Origin: Streptomyces nymphaeiformis | GTDB lineage: Bacteria > Actinomycetota > Actinomycetes > Streptomycetales > Streptomycetaceae | Assembly: GCF_014203895.1 (NCBI RefSeq) | Contig: NZ_JACHJY010000003.1 | Coordinates: 744,001 to 808,000, forward strand | Direction of reading: 5' to 3' | DNA length: 64,000 nucleotides | In this document: positions 7,616-17,966 of the stretch, in pieces | How positions within the stretch are numbered: position 1 is the stretch's first letter | Layout of the letters: every line of letters starts with the position of its first letter | Made by a program: the position numbers and the translations under genes | The notes under the pieces: generated by a model | What the model saw: the letters and a program-made list of their open reading frames with translations, nothing else | The model's database searches: none | Told to the model about the DNA's origin: nothing

Positions 7616-8131
7616 TCAGGGCTCGCGGCTCTCCACCCACTGCCAGAAATCGACCATCATCCGCTCATACCGGATGCCGAACTCCAGGGCCTCGCGCTGA
7701 CCGCGCGTCAGCAGCTCGCCGACGTCGTGCGCGAGCCCCTCGTACTCGTCCAGGGTCCGCCGGTGCTCGTCGATCTGGACGGGGGCGTGGACGCGCGGGC
7801 TGGCGCCGAACCACAGCTTGAGGATGCCCCGTTCGCGGGCCTCGACCGGGACGAAGGCGGGGTCCGCGAGCCAGCCGCGCAGCGCCTTCGCTCCCTCCTC
7901 CGTGAGGCTCATCAGGCGCCGGTTGCGGCCGCCCGGCTGCCGCACCTCCGAAAGGAGTCCCGCCTCCAGGAGCCGGTCGCACTGCGCGTACACCTGGGCG
8001 TGCGGCATGGACCAGAACGGGGCCACCGTCCGCGCGGCCTCCACCTTCACGTCGTACGGACTGGCCTCGCCCAGCTTGTCGATGATGCCGAGCACGAGGA
8101 AGGAGGGCGTGGTCAAGCGGACTTCAGACAT
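7616..8131 (-). CDS. PadR-family transcriptional regulator
   Basis: A 171-residue protein. The N-terminal winged helix (about residues 5-85) has the PadR pattern FLVLGIIDKLGEASPYDVK, AQVYAQCDRLLEAGLL and a wing (GGRNRRLMSLTEEGAKAL). The C-terminal ~80 residues are the helical dimerisation region typical of the longer PadR subgroup. PadR proteins are mostly repressors released by small hydrophobic or phenolic ligands or antibiotics. The gene lies between the ABC permease (26 bp upstream, same strand) and the two membrane genes. The palindrome at 7531-7553 is its likely binding site. It may be read from the ABC operon as well. Confidence 0.9.
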   Translation of the reverse strand: MSEVRLTTPSFLVLGIIDKLGEASPYDVKVEAARTVAPFWSMPHAQVYAQCDRLLEAGLLSEVRQPGGRNRRLMSLTEEGAKALRGWLADPAFVPVEARERGILKLWFGASPRVHAPVQIDEHRRTLDEYEGLAHDVGELLTRGQREALEFGIRYERMMVDFWQWVESREP

Positions 8132-8157
8132 GCGGCGACCGTATCCTCCTTCCCCTC

Positions 8158-10539
8158 CTACTCCGCCCTCAGCGCCCGGGCCGTGGCCGTGCGGGCCGCC
8201 CAGCCCGCCGGGAGCAGCGCGCCGGCCGTCGCGATCACGACGCCCGCCGTCGCGAGCAGCACGAGCAGCGGTGTGCCGTACACGTCGATGTCGGCGGGCG
8301 GGATCGTGGTGCCGACCGCGCGGCCCATCGCCGGCATCACCCGGCCGTGCAGGGCCACGCCGAGCGGCACGCCGACGAGGCCGGAGACGAGGCCGAGGGC
8401 GCCGACGGAGGTGAGAACCTGAGCGATGGTCTGCCGCGGAGTCATCCCCAGGGCTTTGTGGACGCCCAGGTCACGGACGCGGTCGCGGGTGTCGAGGACC
8501 ACCGTGTTCAGCACGCCGAGGCAGGCGACGGCGACGAGCATCAGGGTCAGCATGACGATCAGGGCCTGCATCGCCCGGATGACGCTCGACTTGCTGCCCT
8601 CGGTGACGGCGGCCTCGGCCCCGAGCGGGGACAGGGCGGCGTCGAGGCGCTGCGCGTAGCGGACGGCGTCCGTTCCGGCGGTGACGGTCACGGCGAAGTC
8701 GGCGGGCTGGTAGCGGGCCCGCAGCGCGGCGACGGACGCGGCTCCGGTGCGCAGGGTCATGCCGCCGTCGCCGAGGTCGAAGACCTCGCCGACGATCCGC
8801 ACCCGGGCCGTGCGGCCCTGCTCGGAGAGGGTGACGGTGTCCCCGACGCGGACCCCGGTGGTGGTCAGGAAGCGGCTCGCCGCGACGGCCTCCCCGGTGG
8901 CCCCGAACCAGCGGCCGGAGACCATCGTGTGGGGGCTGCCGGCCATGTCCCCCTCGTACGCGACGAGGGGCGCGCCGCCCTTGAGCCCGGCCGCCTCCAG
9001 CTGGGTGTGGGCCGTCCGGTACACGGAGTCCGTGCCCGGGAGCGCGGCGATCGCCGCCGCCACGGCGGCCACGTCGGCCGGCTTCCCCGGCCTCGGCGTG
9101 GGATCGCCGGGCTTCCCCTGCGCCAGGGTGATGGTGTGGACGGTGACGTCGCCGCCCCGGTCCGGATCGCCGTCCGTCTTGACGGCGACGAGCGTGCTGC
9201 CGAGGCCGACGGCCAGGGTCACCGCGAGCGTCCCGAAGGTCACCGCCGCGGCCGTGCTCGCCGCGCGCCCGGGGCGGGCGAACGGACCGGCGAGGCCCAG
9301 GGTGACGGGCCGGGGCAGCGGCAGCCGCCCCAGCAGGCCACGGATCGCGCGCCCCCGGCCGCCGCCCGTGGCGGGGCCGATGCGCAGGACCGTCGCGGTG
9401 GGCAGCCGGGCCGCGCGCAGGGCGGGCCCGAAGGCGGTACCGGCCACGAGGGCGAGGGCTCCGGCCGGCACGACGAGATCGACCCACACGGGGACGAGGA
9501 CCTCCGTCGTGCCGTACACCTCGGCCACCTCCGCCATGAGCGGCACGGCGAGCGCGTTCCCGAGGGCGGCGCCGAGCACGGCCCCGACGGTGCCCGGGAT
9601 CAGGGCCTGGGCCACGTACGCGCGTCCCACCTGGAGCGGGGTGAAGCCGAGGGACTTGAGGATCCCGATCCGGCGGGTCGCCGCGCCGACGGCGCCGCTC
9701 ACCACGATGCCGATCACCAGGACGGACATCGCCAGGCCGAGGAGGGCGAAGGCGGTGACGAAGGGCACGAAGGCGGCCGTGTTCTGACGGGCCGCCTCCC
9801 GCACGTCGAGGTACGAGCGGGCGCCGGTGACCGCTCCGGGCGGCGCGGCGGCGGTGACGGCCTTCCGGCCGGCCGCCACCTCGGCGGTGCCGTCGGCGGC
9901 GGTGAGCCGGTAGAGCATCTGGAGCGCGGGAGGCCGTCCGCCCGCCAGCGCCGTGAGCTGCGCGGGTACGACCCAGGCGTCGGCGCTCTCGCCGACCGAC
10001 TCGGCGATCCCCACCACCGTGAGGGCGACGCTGCCGCCGGTCAGCCGTGTCCCGGGGCCCGAGGCCGGCGGGACGGATCCGCGCTCCAGGACGATCTCGC
10101 CGGGGGCCGTGGCCCACCGGCCCTCCGTCAGGGTCACCGCGTCCACGGGGCCGCCGGCGGAGGCCCGGCCGACGACCGTCAGCGGGGGCGGGGCGAAGCC
10201 GGGCGGGGCCGACCGGTCAGCGCTCAGGCGCAGGGCGGTGACGGCGAAGGGGCCGGAGGCCGCGGCCACTCCGGTCGCGCGGGCCGTGGCGGCGAGCCGC
10301 TCGGGGGTGACCTTCGCGCCGTCGAACCGCACGGTCAGATGGGCTCCGTGCTGCCGGGCGAAGGCCCGGTCGAAGGGCGCGCCGGAGGCGAGGAGGAGGC
10401 CGAGCGCGAGGACGGCGGAGGCGACGGAGAGCAGCGTGGTCAGCACCATCACGGCGGTCTGCGTGCGGCGCCGCCCGACGCCGGCGCGCACGACGCGCCC
10501 GAGGGCTCCTCCGCCGGGGCCGGAGGGACGCGCGCTCAT
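8158..10539 (-). CDS. ABC transporter permease, FtsX-like
   Basis: A 793-residue permease with one N-terminal membrane anchor (about residues 28-50) and a large extracytoplasmic domain. A first FtsX domain lies at about 265-370, with the ATRRIGILKSLGFTPLQVGR coupling segment. A second extracytoplasmic region follows, then a second FtsX domain near the C-terminus (RDRVRDLGVHKALGMTPRQT, then the last helices). This fused layout is common in actinobacterial exporters related to MacB and to the antimicrobial-peptide resistance permeases. It overlaps the ATPase gene by 4 bp (ATGA), so the two form one transporter. The divergent two-component system at 11446 probably controls it. Cargo unknown: lipids, peptides or envelope-stress signals are typical. 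Confidence 0.85.
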   Translation of the reverse strand: MSARPSGPGGGALGRVVRAGVGRRRTQTAVMVLTTLLSVASAVLALGLLLASGAPFDRAFARQHGAHLTVRFDGAKVTPERLAATARATGVAAASGPFAVTALRLSADRSAPPGFAPPPLTVVGRASAGGPVDAVTLTEGRWATAPGEIVLERGSVPPASGPGTRLTGGSVALTVVGIAESVGESADAWVVPAQLTALAGGRPPALQMLYRLTAADGTAEVAAGRKAVTAAAPPGAVTGARSYLDVREAARQNTAAFVPFVTAFALLGLAMSVLVIGIVVSGAVGAATRRIGILKSLGFTPLQVGRAYVAQALIPGTVGAVLGAALGNALAVPLMAEVAEVYGTTEVLVPVWVDLVVPAGALALVAGTAFGPALRAARLPTATVLRIGPATGGGRGRAIRGLLGRLPLPRPVTLGLAGPFARPGRAASTAAAVTFGTLAVTLAVGLGSTLVAVKTDGDPDRGGDVTVHTITLAQGKPGDPTPRPGKPADVAAVAAAIAALPGTDSVYRTAHTQLEAAGLKGGAPLVAYEGDMAGSPHTMVSGRWFGATGEAVAASRFLTTTGVRVGDTVTLSEQGRTARVRIVGEVFDLGDGGMTLRTGAASVAALRARYQPADFAVTVTAGTDAVRYAQRLDAALSPLGAEAAVTEGSKSSVIRAMQALIVMLTLMLVAVACLGVLNTVVLDTRDRVRDLGVHKALGMTPRQTIAQVLTSVGALGLVSGLVGVPLGVALHGRVMPAMGRAVGTTIPPADIDVYGTPLLVLLATAGVVIATAGALLPAGWAARTATARALRAE

Positions 10540-11240
10540 CGGGTCACCGCCCGGGCGTCGTCGCGGGTGACGCGGCCGTCGACGAGTTCGATCGTGCGGG
10601 TCGCGCAGGCCTCGGCGAGGGCGAGGTCGTGGGTGACGAGGACGATCGTCTGGCCGTCGGCGTTGAGGCCGCGCAGGAGGTCGCGGACCTCCGCGCCGGA
10701 CGCGGTGTCGAGGGCCCCCGTGGGTTCGTCGGCGAGGAGCAGCGGCGGACGGTTCATCAGGGCGCGGGCCACGGCGACGCGCTGCCGCTCGCCCCCGGAG
10801 AGACGGCCGGGGTGCACGCGCGCGTGCCGGGCGACGCCGAGCCGTTCGAGGAGTTCGGCGGCGCGTGCCGCGGCCTTGCCGCGGGGCGTTCCGGCCAGTT
10901 GGGCGGGGAGCAGCACGTTGTCGAGGACGGTGAGGTCGTCGAGGAGGTTGAAGAACTGGAAGACCATGCCGACGCGGCTGCGCCGGTAGCGGGCGGAGGC
11001 CGTCTCGCTCAGCCGGTCGACGCGCAGTCCGTCCACGGTCACCCGGCCGGTGCTCGGCCGGTCGAGCCCGGCGAGCAGGTTGAGCAGCGTCGACTTGCCG
11101 CTGCCGGAGGGGCCGAGCACGGCGAGCGACTCCCCTCGCGCCACCCGGAGGTCGAGGGCGGCGAGCGCGGCCGGCCCGTCCTCGTACGTCCTGCCGACCT
11201 CGGCCAGGTCGATCAGCGGTTCCGTGTCGGACGGTGTCAT
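10536..11240 (-). CDS. ABC transporter ATP-binding protein (LolD/MacB type)
   Basis: A 234-residue nucleotide-binding subunit. Walker A is GPSGSGKST (residues 43-51), followed by the Q-loop VFQFFNLLDDLTV, the signature LSGGERQRVAVARAL and Walker B with the switch region LLLADEPTGALDTASG. The FNLL after the Q-loop and the ADEPTGALD are typical of ATPases serving FtsX/MacB permeases. It hydrolyses ATP to drive the permease encoded directly downstream with a 4-bp overlap. It is divergent from the histidine kinase gene across about 205 bp that must hold both promoters. Confidence 0.92.
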   Translation of the reverse strand: MTPSDTEPLIDLAEVGRTYEDGPAALAALDLRVARGESLAVLGPSGSGKSTLLNLLAGLDRPSTGRVTVDGLRVDRLSETASARYRRSRVGMVFQFFNLLDDLTVLDNVLLPAQLAGTPRGKAAARAAELLERLGVARHARVHPGRLSGGERQRVAVARALMNRPPLLLADEPTGALDTASGAEVRDLLRGLNADGQTIVLVTHDLALAEACATRTIELVDGRVTRDDARAVTR

Positions 11241-11445
11241 GGGCCCTCCAGGGCTCGGACGGTGAACGGGTTCGCGCCGACGCTAGGAGCGGGCCGGCCG
11301 GGGGCGCGTCGGCCGCGGTGGCGGAGATCCGTACCGTGTGCGGCGGAGGCGCCGGCGGGTCATCCGCGCGATGTACTCCGCGGGGACGGTGCCCTGGTCC
11401 CCCGGGCCGATTCGCCCCGGCAGCCCTGCTTGGCACACTGCACCG

Positions 11446-12765
11446 GTGAGCAGGTACGAGGAACTCCTGGGCCGGGTGCGTGGATCGCGGGCCTTCGGCG
11501 CGCCGCCCCCGCTGTCGCGCTGGGCGTGGGCGGCCGACGGGCTGCTCGCCCTGTCTCTCGCCGTCGCGACGATGATCGGGAACCTGAACCGCTCGTACGT
11601 GGAGCTCCGGCCGGCCCCGGCGGGGACGCCGCCGCCCGGTGAGCCCCCGCCCGTCCCGGCGCCCCCGGGCCTCCCCGGGGGTCCGGGCGATCCGCGTCCC
11701 CTGCACGCCGTGGAGCATCTGCTGCCGCCGGTGGAGGCCTGGGAGGCGGCGGCTGCCCTGCTGACCGCGCTGCCGCTGGTACTGCGGCGCCGCTATCCCC
11801 TGACCGTCTACTGGACGGTGACGGTGGCGGCCGTGGTCCTGCACATCGGGGACGCGGCGGACGACGCCACGCGGATCACCTTCGCCTCGGGGCTCGTCGC
11901 GGCGTACAGCGCGGCGATGTACAGCCCGCACCGCAAGTCGGTGGCGGCCTCGCTCCTGACCGGTGCGCTGCTGTACGCGGTCTTCCCGCTGGTGCCGAAG
12001 GTCGACGACGACCTGGTGCCGCTGCTCGTCCTGCTGCCGCTCGCCCTCGTCTCGCACGGCGTCCATCTGTGGCGGCAGCGGGAGCGGGTGCTGCGGGAGG
12101 AGCAGGAGGCGGCGCTGCGCCGGGCGGTGGAGGCGGAGCGGTCGCGGATCGCCCGGGAGCTGCACGACGTGGTCACCCACAACGTGAGCATGATGACCAT
12201 TCAGGCCGGTGCCGCCCGCACGGTCCTGGCCACCTCCCCCGAGCTGGCCCGGGAGGCGATGCTGGCGGTGGAGGCGGCCGGACGGACGGCGATGTCGGAG
12301 CTCCGGCACGTGATGGGGCTGCTCACGATGGCCGCGGACGGTCCCGATCCGGCCGCCGACGTGGCGCTCGCCCCGCAGCCCGGCCTCGACCGGCTGACGG
12401 AGCTGACGGACCGGGTGCGGTCCTCGGGGGTGCCGGTGGAGGTGGCGGTGCGGGGCGTCCCGGTGGAACTGCCCGCGGGGGTGGACCTCGCCGCGTACCG
12501 GGTGGTGCAGGAGGCGCTGACGAACGCGCTGAAGCACGCGGACGGCGCGCGGGTGTCGGTGACGGTGGAGTACGGGGCGGGCCGGCTGCGGGTGGAGGTG
12601 TCCGACACGGGCGGGCGCCGGCGGCGGTCGGCGGAGCCGGGCGGCGGTCACGGGCTGCTCGGACTGCGGGAACGGCTCGCGGTGTACGGCGGTACGCTCG
12701 ACGCCGGCAGCCGCCCGCACGGCGGATACCGGGTCCGTGCGGTGATTCCGTGGGAGGTTCCGTGA
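11446..12765 (+). CDS. Two-component sensor histidine kinase (NarL/HisKA_3 class)
   Basis: A 439-residue kinase. The first ~190 residues carry several hydrophobic segments (about four to five helices) split by a proline-rich extracellular loop near residues 55-80. A dimerisation/phospho-acceptor domain has His240 in RSRIARELHDVVTHNVS. The ATP-binding domain shows the N box (YRVVQEALTNALKHAD, Asn360) and G boxes (GHGLLGLRERLAVYGG). The GTG at 11446 is preferred over an upstream in-frame ATG that would add an arginine/proline-rich stretch. Its stop overlaps the GTG of the response regulator, so the pair is coupled. Divergence from the FtsX-type ABC operon suggests it senses what that transporter handles. 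Confidence 0.9.
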   Translation: MSRYEELLGRVRGSRAFGAPPPLSRWAWAADGLLALSLAVATMIGNLNRSYVELRPAPAGTPPPGEPPPVPAPPGLPGGPGDPRPLHAVEHLLPPVEAWEAAAALLTALPLVLRRRYPLTVYWTVTVAAVVLHIGDAADDATRITFASGLVAAYSAAMYSPHRKSVAASLLTGALLYAVFPLVPKVDDDLVPLLVLLPLALVSHGVHLWRQRERVLREEQEAALRRAVEAERSRIARELHDVVTHNVSMMTIQAGAARTVLATSPELAREAMLAVEAAGRTAMSELRHVMGLLTMAADGPDPAADVALAPQPGLDRLTELTDRVRSSGVPVEVAVRGVPVELPAGVDLAAYRVVQEALTNALKHADGARVSVTVEYGAGRLRVEVSDTGGRRRRSAEPGGGHGLLGLRERLAVYGGTLDAGSRPHGGYRVRAVIPWEVP

Positions 12766-13472
12766 CCGTGGCCGGCGCTCCGCGCGTGGTGATCGTCGAC
12801 GACCAGGCGCTCGTGCGGACCGGTTTCCGGATGATCCTCGCCGCCGACGGCATCGACGTGGTCGCGGAGGCCGCCGACGGCGACGCGGCGGTGGCGGCGG
12901 TCCGCAGGACCCGGCCGGACGTGGTCCTGATGGACATCCGGATGCCGGGCACGGACGGCCTGGAGGCCACGCGCCGCATCCTCGCGGACGAGGCGGCGCC
13001 GCCGAGGATCGTCGTCCTCACCACCTACGACCTCGACCGGTACGTGTACGCGGCGCTCGCGGCGGGCGCGAGCGGCTTCCTCCTCAAGGACGTCACGCCC
13101 GAGCACCTGACGGCGGCGGTCCGGCTCGTCCGCTCCGGGGACGCCCTGCTCGCCCCGGCGATCACCCGGCGCCTGGTGGAGCGCTTCGCCGCGTCCTCCT
13201 CCGGGCCTTCCGCCGCCCCGCACCGCGAGCTGGCGACGCTCACGCCGCGCGAGCTGGAGGTCCTGGAGGCCCTGGCGCGCGGCCACACCAACGCGGAGCT
13301 CGCGGTGCGCTTCCGGCTGAGCGAGGCGACGGTGAAGACGCACGTCGCCCGCATCCTCCAGAAGCTGCGGCTGCGCGACCGGGCCCAGGCAGTGATCGCC
13401 GCCTACGAGACGGGTCTCGTCACCCCGGGCTCGGCCGGAAGCGACACCGCCGGTCCGGACGGAGCCTGCTGA
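12762..13472 (+). CDS. LuxR/NarL-family response regulator
   Basis: A 236-residue response regulator. The receiver domain covers about residues 8-125, with the acidic pair Asp13/Asp14, phospho-acceptor Asp58 (VVLMDIRMPG) and a conserved lysine in GFLLKDV. The C-terminal LuxR-type helix-turn-helix (LTPRELEVLEALARGHTNAELA and SEATVKTHVARILQKL) covers about 165-215. The GTG start overlaps the kinase stop by 4 bp, so the two are made together. It likely activates the divergent ABC transporter operon. Its last 70 bp overlap the convergent STAS gene. Confidence 0.92.
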   Translation: MTVAGAPRVVIVDDQALVRTGFRMILAADGIDVVAEAADGDAAVAAVRRTRPDVVLMDIRMPGTDGLEATRRILADEAAPPRIVVLTTYDLDRYVYAALAAGASGFLLKDVTPEHLTAAVRLVRSGDALLAPAITRRLVERFAASSSGPSAAPHRELATLTPRELEVLEALARGHTNAELAVRFRLSEATVKTHVARILQKLRLRDRAQAVIAAYETGLVTPGSAGSDTAGPDGAC

Positions 13473-13834
13473 CCGAGCGGGTCCGGAGGGTCGAGGAGGT
13501 CCGCAGGACCGGGCTCGGGGCGGAGGACGTCGCCGAGCGCGGTCAGCCGGATGAGCCGCAGGATCCACGGCTGGTCGCAGTGGAGCCGCCAGCGCGCACC
13601 GCGCCGGTGCATGCGCCCGGCGCAGTGGGCGAGGAGCCCGAGCCCGGTGGCGTCGCAGAAGGTGAGGCGCCGGATGTCGACGGTCAGGGCGTCGGACTCC
13701 CGGACGAGGGCGTCGAGCTCGGGCCGCAGGTGCCGCACCAGGACGAGGTCGAGCTCGCCCCGGAGGGCGGCGACCGTGACGCCGCCGGTCGAGCGGACGA
13801 CGAGGTACGGGTCATGACGGGGGATCAGCTGCAT
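13403..13834 (-). CDS. STAS-domain anti-sigma factor antagonist-like protein
   Basis: A 143-residue protein with a STAS domain at about residues 10-110. It shows the strand-loop VAALRGELDLVLVRHLRPEL and the loop LTVDIRRLTFCDATGLGLL, where a Ser/Thr in DATG would be the phosphorylation position of anti-anti-sigma factors. Here the usual DSSG is DATG, so Thr may replace Ser. Such proteins release sigma factors of the stress/differentiation group by binding an anti-sigma kinase. The start at 13834 is the first ATG before the domain. No kinase or sigma gene is adjacent. Its 3' end overlaps the response-regulator gene by 70 bp on the opposite strand, an unusually long convergent overlap. Confidence 0.8.
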   Translation of the reverse strand: MQLIPRHDPYLVVRSTGGVTVAALRGELDLVLVRHLRPELDALVRESDALTVDIRRLTFCDATGLGLLAHCAGRMHRRGARWRLHCDQPWILRLIRLTALGDVLRPEPGPADLLDPPDPLGQQAPSGPAVSLPAEPGVTRPVS

Positions 13835-13993
13835 CGGACGCTCCACAGGGTGGCTCCATGTGTCACGTCGAGCGTGGCCGCCCCTCTGCGGGGAGGGACG
13901 TTTCACCTCGACCGCTGTCACCTGAATCGGTGAAGATCCGCCGCACTTTCCCTCGTTCGGGCACACGGGGACCGGGCATGCGTACGGAGCGGC

Positions 13994-15262
13994 TCAAGCG
14001 ACAGGGGGCAGCGGGATGCGGCGGAACTCGACGGTCTCGTACGGGCTCCGCGTCCCGGTCTCGTGCAGGAGGCCGACCGTGGCGCGGTCCAGCGGGACCA
14101 GGTCCGAGTAGGCGGCCTTCCGCCGGTCCGCCGTCAGCGCCTTCGTGAAGGTCCGTCCGCCGTCCGTACTGGTCCAGAGGGCCGCCTCGGCGCGGTCGTC
14201 CGGTACCGAGGGGGCCGAGAACAGCAGGACCCCGTCACGGCCGCCCGCGTACAGCAGACTGCCCTGCACCACGGGCACGCGGTCCAGCGAGTGCTGGGGC
14301 GCGAAGGGACGGTCGAGGCTCTCGCCTCCGTCGGCCGAGGAGGCGTCGGCACGGTTGCCGGGGCTCGCCCCCAGCTGGTCGCGCGAGCTGAAGTAGACGC
14401 TTCCGTCGGGGAGTTGGGCGGCCGTCGACTCGTTGGCGTTGACGAAGCCGTCGTAGGTGTCGTCCACGAAGCCGAGGGACCAGGTGCGGCCGCCGTCGTC
14501 GCTGTAGAGGGCGTGCGCCCCGTAGTACCCGGGTTCCTCTCCGGTGTCCGTGGAGCCCTCGGGCGGCGCCGCCGAGTGGTTCGCGGCCACGACGAGCCGG
14601 CCGGCGTGCGGGCCGCGCGTCAGGGCGAGGGCGTGGCCCGGCCCGGTGGCGTACCAGCGCCATCCGGGCTTCTTCACGCGCGCGGTGATCTCGCGCGGGG
14701 CGGAGAACGTCCGCCCGTCGTCGGAGCTGCGCTGGACGAACACGCGGCGGCCGCGGGCAGGTGGGACCTCGCCGCGCAGGATCCGCCGCTCCGTCGCCTC
14801 CGCGCCGTTGTACGAGCTGACCAGCACCACGTCGCCCGAGCGGGGATCGACGACCGGTGCGGGGTTCCCGCGCGTGTCGCCGTCCCCCGCCGCGACGACC
14901 CGCAGCGGCCCCCAGGTGCAGCCGCCGTCGGCCGAGCGTCGCACGACGACGTCGATGTCGCCACTGTCACCGGCCCGTCCGCGCCGGCCCTCGGCGAAGG
15001 CGAGCACGGTCCCGGCTCGGGTCCGTACGGCCGCGGGGATGCGGTAGACCGCGTAGCCGCCGGTGCCGGCGGTGTACGGGACGGACACCTCGCACCCGGC
15101 CGCCGCGGTCACCGGCGGGCCGGGCTCGACGGCGGCGAGTCCGGCGACGGTCAGCCCGCCGAGGGCCGACACCAGGAGCGCCAGGACGACCACCCGGACG
15201 CTCCTCACGGTCGCACGCCGCACGGACCCCCCTGCCGCCGCTCCACGGTCACCCACCCGCAC
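13994..15262 (-). CDS. Secreted sialidase / exo-alpha-sialidase (BNR repeats)
   Basis: A 422-residue protein. An N-terminal hydrophobic stretch after several arginines (about residues 20-45) looks like a Sec signal or anchor. The body is a six-bladed sialidase propeller: the YRIP motif that supplies the first catalytic arginine (VYRIPAAVRT), followed by four Asp-box repeats (SADGGCTW, SSDDGRTF, YSDDGGRTW, STDGGRTF). Glycoside hydrolase family 33 enzymes remove terminal sialic acids; some members act on other sugars. Length fits a single catalytic domain without carbohydrate-binding modules. The start is GTG 15262, with other in-frame GTGs nearby that would shorten only the signal. It stands alone with no sialate catabolic genes beside it. 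Confidence 0.85.
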   Translation of the reverse strand: MRVGDRGAAAGGSVRRATVRSVRVVVLALLVSALGGLTVAGLAAVEPGPPVTAAAGCEVSVPYTAGTGGYAVYRIPAAVRTRAGTVLAFAEGRRGRAGDSGDIDVVVRRSADGGCTWGPLRVVAAGDGDTRGNPAPVVDPRSGDVVLVSSYNGAEATERRILRGEVPPARGRRVFVQRSSDDGRTFSAPREITARVKKPGWRWYATGPGHALALTRGPHAGRLVVAANHSAAPPEGSTDTGEEPGYYGAHALYSDDGGRTWSLGFVDDTYDGFVNANESTAAQLPDGSVYFSSRDQLGASPGNRADASSADGGESLDRPFAPQHSLDRVPVVQGSLLYAGGRDGVLLFSAPSVPDDRAEAALWTSTDGGRTFTKALTADRRKAAYSDLVPLDRATVGLLHETGTRSPYETVEFRRIPLPPVA

Positions 15263-15341
15263 CCCTCACCGCCACAGACAGCTGGACGATCCGTCCCACC
15301 GTCCCTCCCCCACGGCACGACGAGCCGAACCCCCGGACGAC

Positions 15342-15383
15342 ACGAGGGGCCGTCCGCGTGAATTCACGCGGACGGCCCCTCGT
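15342..15383 (-). terminator. Perfect 42-bp palindrome, terminator of the aminopeptidase gene
   Basis: Bases 15342-15383 read identically on both strands: two 21-nt arms meeting at a central GAATTC. The palindrome lies 17 bp beyond the stop of the minus-strand aminopeptidase gene and before the sialidase gene. It can form a very stable GC-rich hairpin without a T tract, as is usual for Streptomyces terminators. Confidence 0.8.
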
Positions 15384-15400
15384 CCGAGCCGGCGGGAGGC

Positions 15401-16813
<1,413 letters not shown>

Positions 16814-16900
16814 GTCCTGCACCTTCTTCCGGGTACGTTCTCGGCCGCCGGTCGTCGGCGGCACCCGGACGGTACTGCGCCGCGGACACGCCGGGTGCCG

Positions 16901-16927
16901 GGATCGGCCAGTGGCACGGATCGGCCA
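16901..16927. promoter_or_regulatory. Direct repeat in the divergent pepP / LuxR-like promoter region
   Basis: GGATCGGCCA occurs at 16901-16910 and again at 16918-16927, 17 bp apart. The repeat sits in the 159-bp region between the divergent aminopeptidase and regulator genes. It could be a binding site for the adjacent regulator. This is positional evidence only. Confidence 0.3.
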
Positions 16928-16972
16928 CACCCGGGCGGCGGGGGCGGCCGGCGCGGGTCGATAATGCGGTCC

Positions 16973-17956
16973 ATGGCGAACGCGAAGCTCGGTGAGGCGC
17001 TCCGGCTCCTCGGGATCGGCGACGAGGCCCGCCGGGTCTACGTCCAGCTCCTGGAACTCGGCCCCGCGCCGCTGAGCGCGATCGGTTCCGCGGCCGGTCT
17101 CGACGGCGCGGAGCTGACCGCGGCGTACGGGGAGCTGGTCGACGCGGGCCTGGCGAGTCCGGCGGGGCAGGACCCGGACCCGGTGGCCCCGGTGCCTCCC
17201 GCCGCGGGCCTGGAGATCCTGGGGCGGCACCGGGCGGCCGAGCTCGACGAGTCGCGGATCACGGTCGGGGGCGCCTTCGAGTCGTTCCGGCGGCAGCGGC
17301 TCGCCGCGTACCACGACGACCTGGTCGAGGTGGTGACCGGTGACGCGGTCGGCCCCCGCATGCGGCACGCCTGGGCGAGTGCGCGGGGGGAGATCCGGCA
17401 GCTGGACTCCCCGCCGTACTTCCCGCTGCCCAGCGCCACCGACGACGCGCTGGCGACGCTGGCGCGCGGGGTGACCCAGCGGGTCGTCTACTCGCAGGCG
17501 TCGCTTGAGTACCCGGGTCAGCTGGAGTCGGCGATCGAGCCGTGCGTGGAGGCCGGCGAGCAGGCGCGGGTGCTGCCGTCGGTTCCGGTGAAGCTGGTGA
17601 TCATCGACGAGTCGTACGCCATGGTCTCGCTCTCCATCAAGGAGGCCGACGTCCACAACAGCATGCTGGTGGTGCAGCCGTGCGGTCTGCTGTCGGCGCT
17701 GGTCGCGCTGTTCGAGCAGACCTGGCAGAACGCGCTGCCCCTGCACGGCCGTTCCGTCCGGCCGGCCGGACTGCTTCCGGCCGACCGGCGGCTGCTCCGG
17801 CTCCTCGCCGGCGGGGCGGGCGACGACGTCATCGCCCGGGAGATCGGGGTCAGCCGCCGCACGCTCTTCCGCCGGATCCAGGTGCTCATGGCCCGCCTCG
17901 GCGCCACGAGCCGCTTCCAGATGGCGCTGCAGGCGCAGCGCGCGGGATGGCTCTAG
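16973..17956 (+). CDS. TrmB-like/LuxR-type HTH transcriptional regulator
   Basis: A 327-residue regulator with two DNA-binding-like ends. The N-terminal ~70 residues resemble a TrmB-type winged helix (LGIGDEARRVYVQLLELGPAPLSAIG). The middle ~180 residues are a sensor-like region. The C-terminus has a LuxR-like helix-turn-helix (LPADRRLLRLLAGGAGDDVIAREIGVSRRTLFRRIQVLMARLGA). This architecture is widespread in Streptomyces and its ligands are mostly unknown. Two ATGs (16964, 16973) compete. No Shine-Dalgarno sequence is visible, and a -10-like CGATAAT at 16958-16964 would start transcription close to the second ATG, so the message may be leaderless. It is divergent from pepP and its stop is 10 bp from the convergent oligopeptidase gene. 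Confidence 0.85.
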   Translation: MANAKLGEALRLLGIGDEARRVYVQLLELGPAPLSAIGSAAGLDGAELTAAYGELVDAGLASPAGQDPDPVAPVPPAAGLEILGRHRAAELDESRITVGGAFESFRRQRLAAYHDDLVEVVTGDAVGPRMRHAWASARGEIRQLDSPPYFPLPSATDDALATLARGVTQRVVYSQASLEYPGQLESAIEPCVEAGEQARVLPSVPVKLVIIDESYAMVSLSIKEADVHNSMLVVQPCGLLSALVALFEQTWQNALPLHGRSVRPAGLLPADRRLLRLLAGGAGDDVIAREIGVSRRTLFRRIQVLMARLGATSRFQMALQAQRAGWL

Positions 17957-17966
17957 ACACCAGGGC

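Noticed and set aside
8158..12720. Very long open frame on the minus strand beyond the FtsX permease
   Set aside because: It runs antisense through the kinase and through the ATPase in the wrong frame. High G+C keeps such frames open. Only the part from 10539 down shows protein family features.
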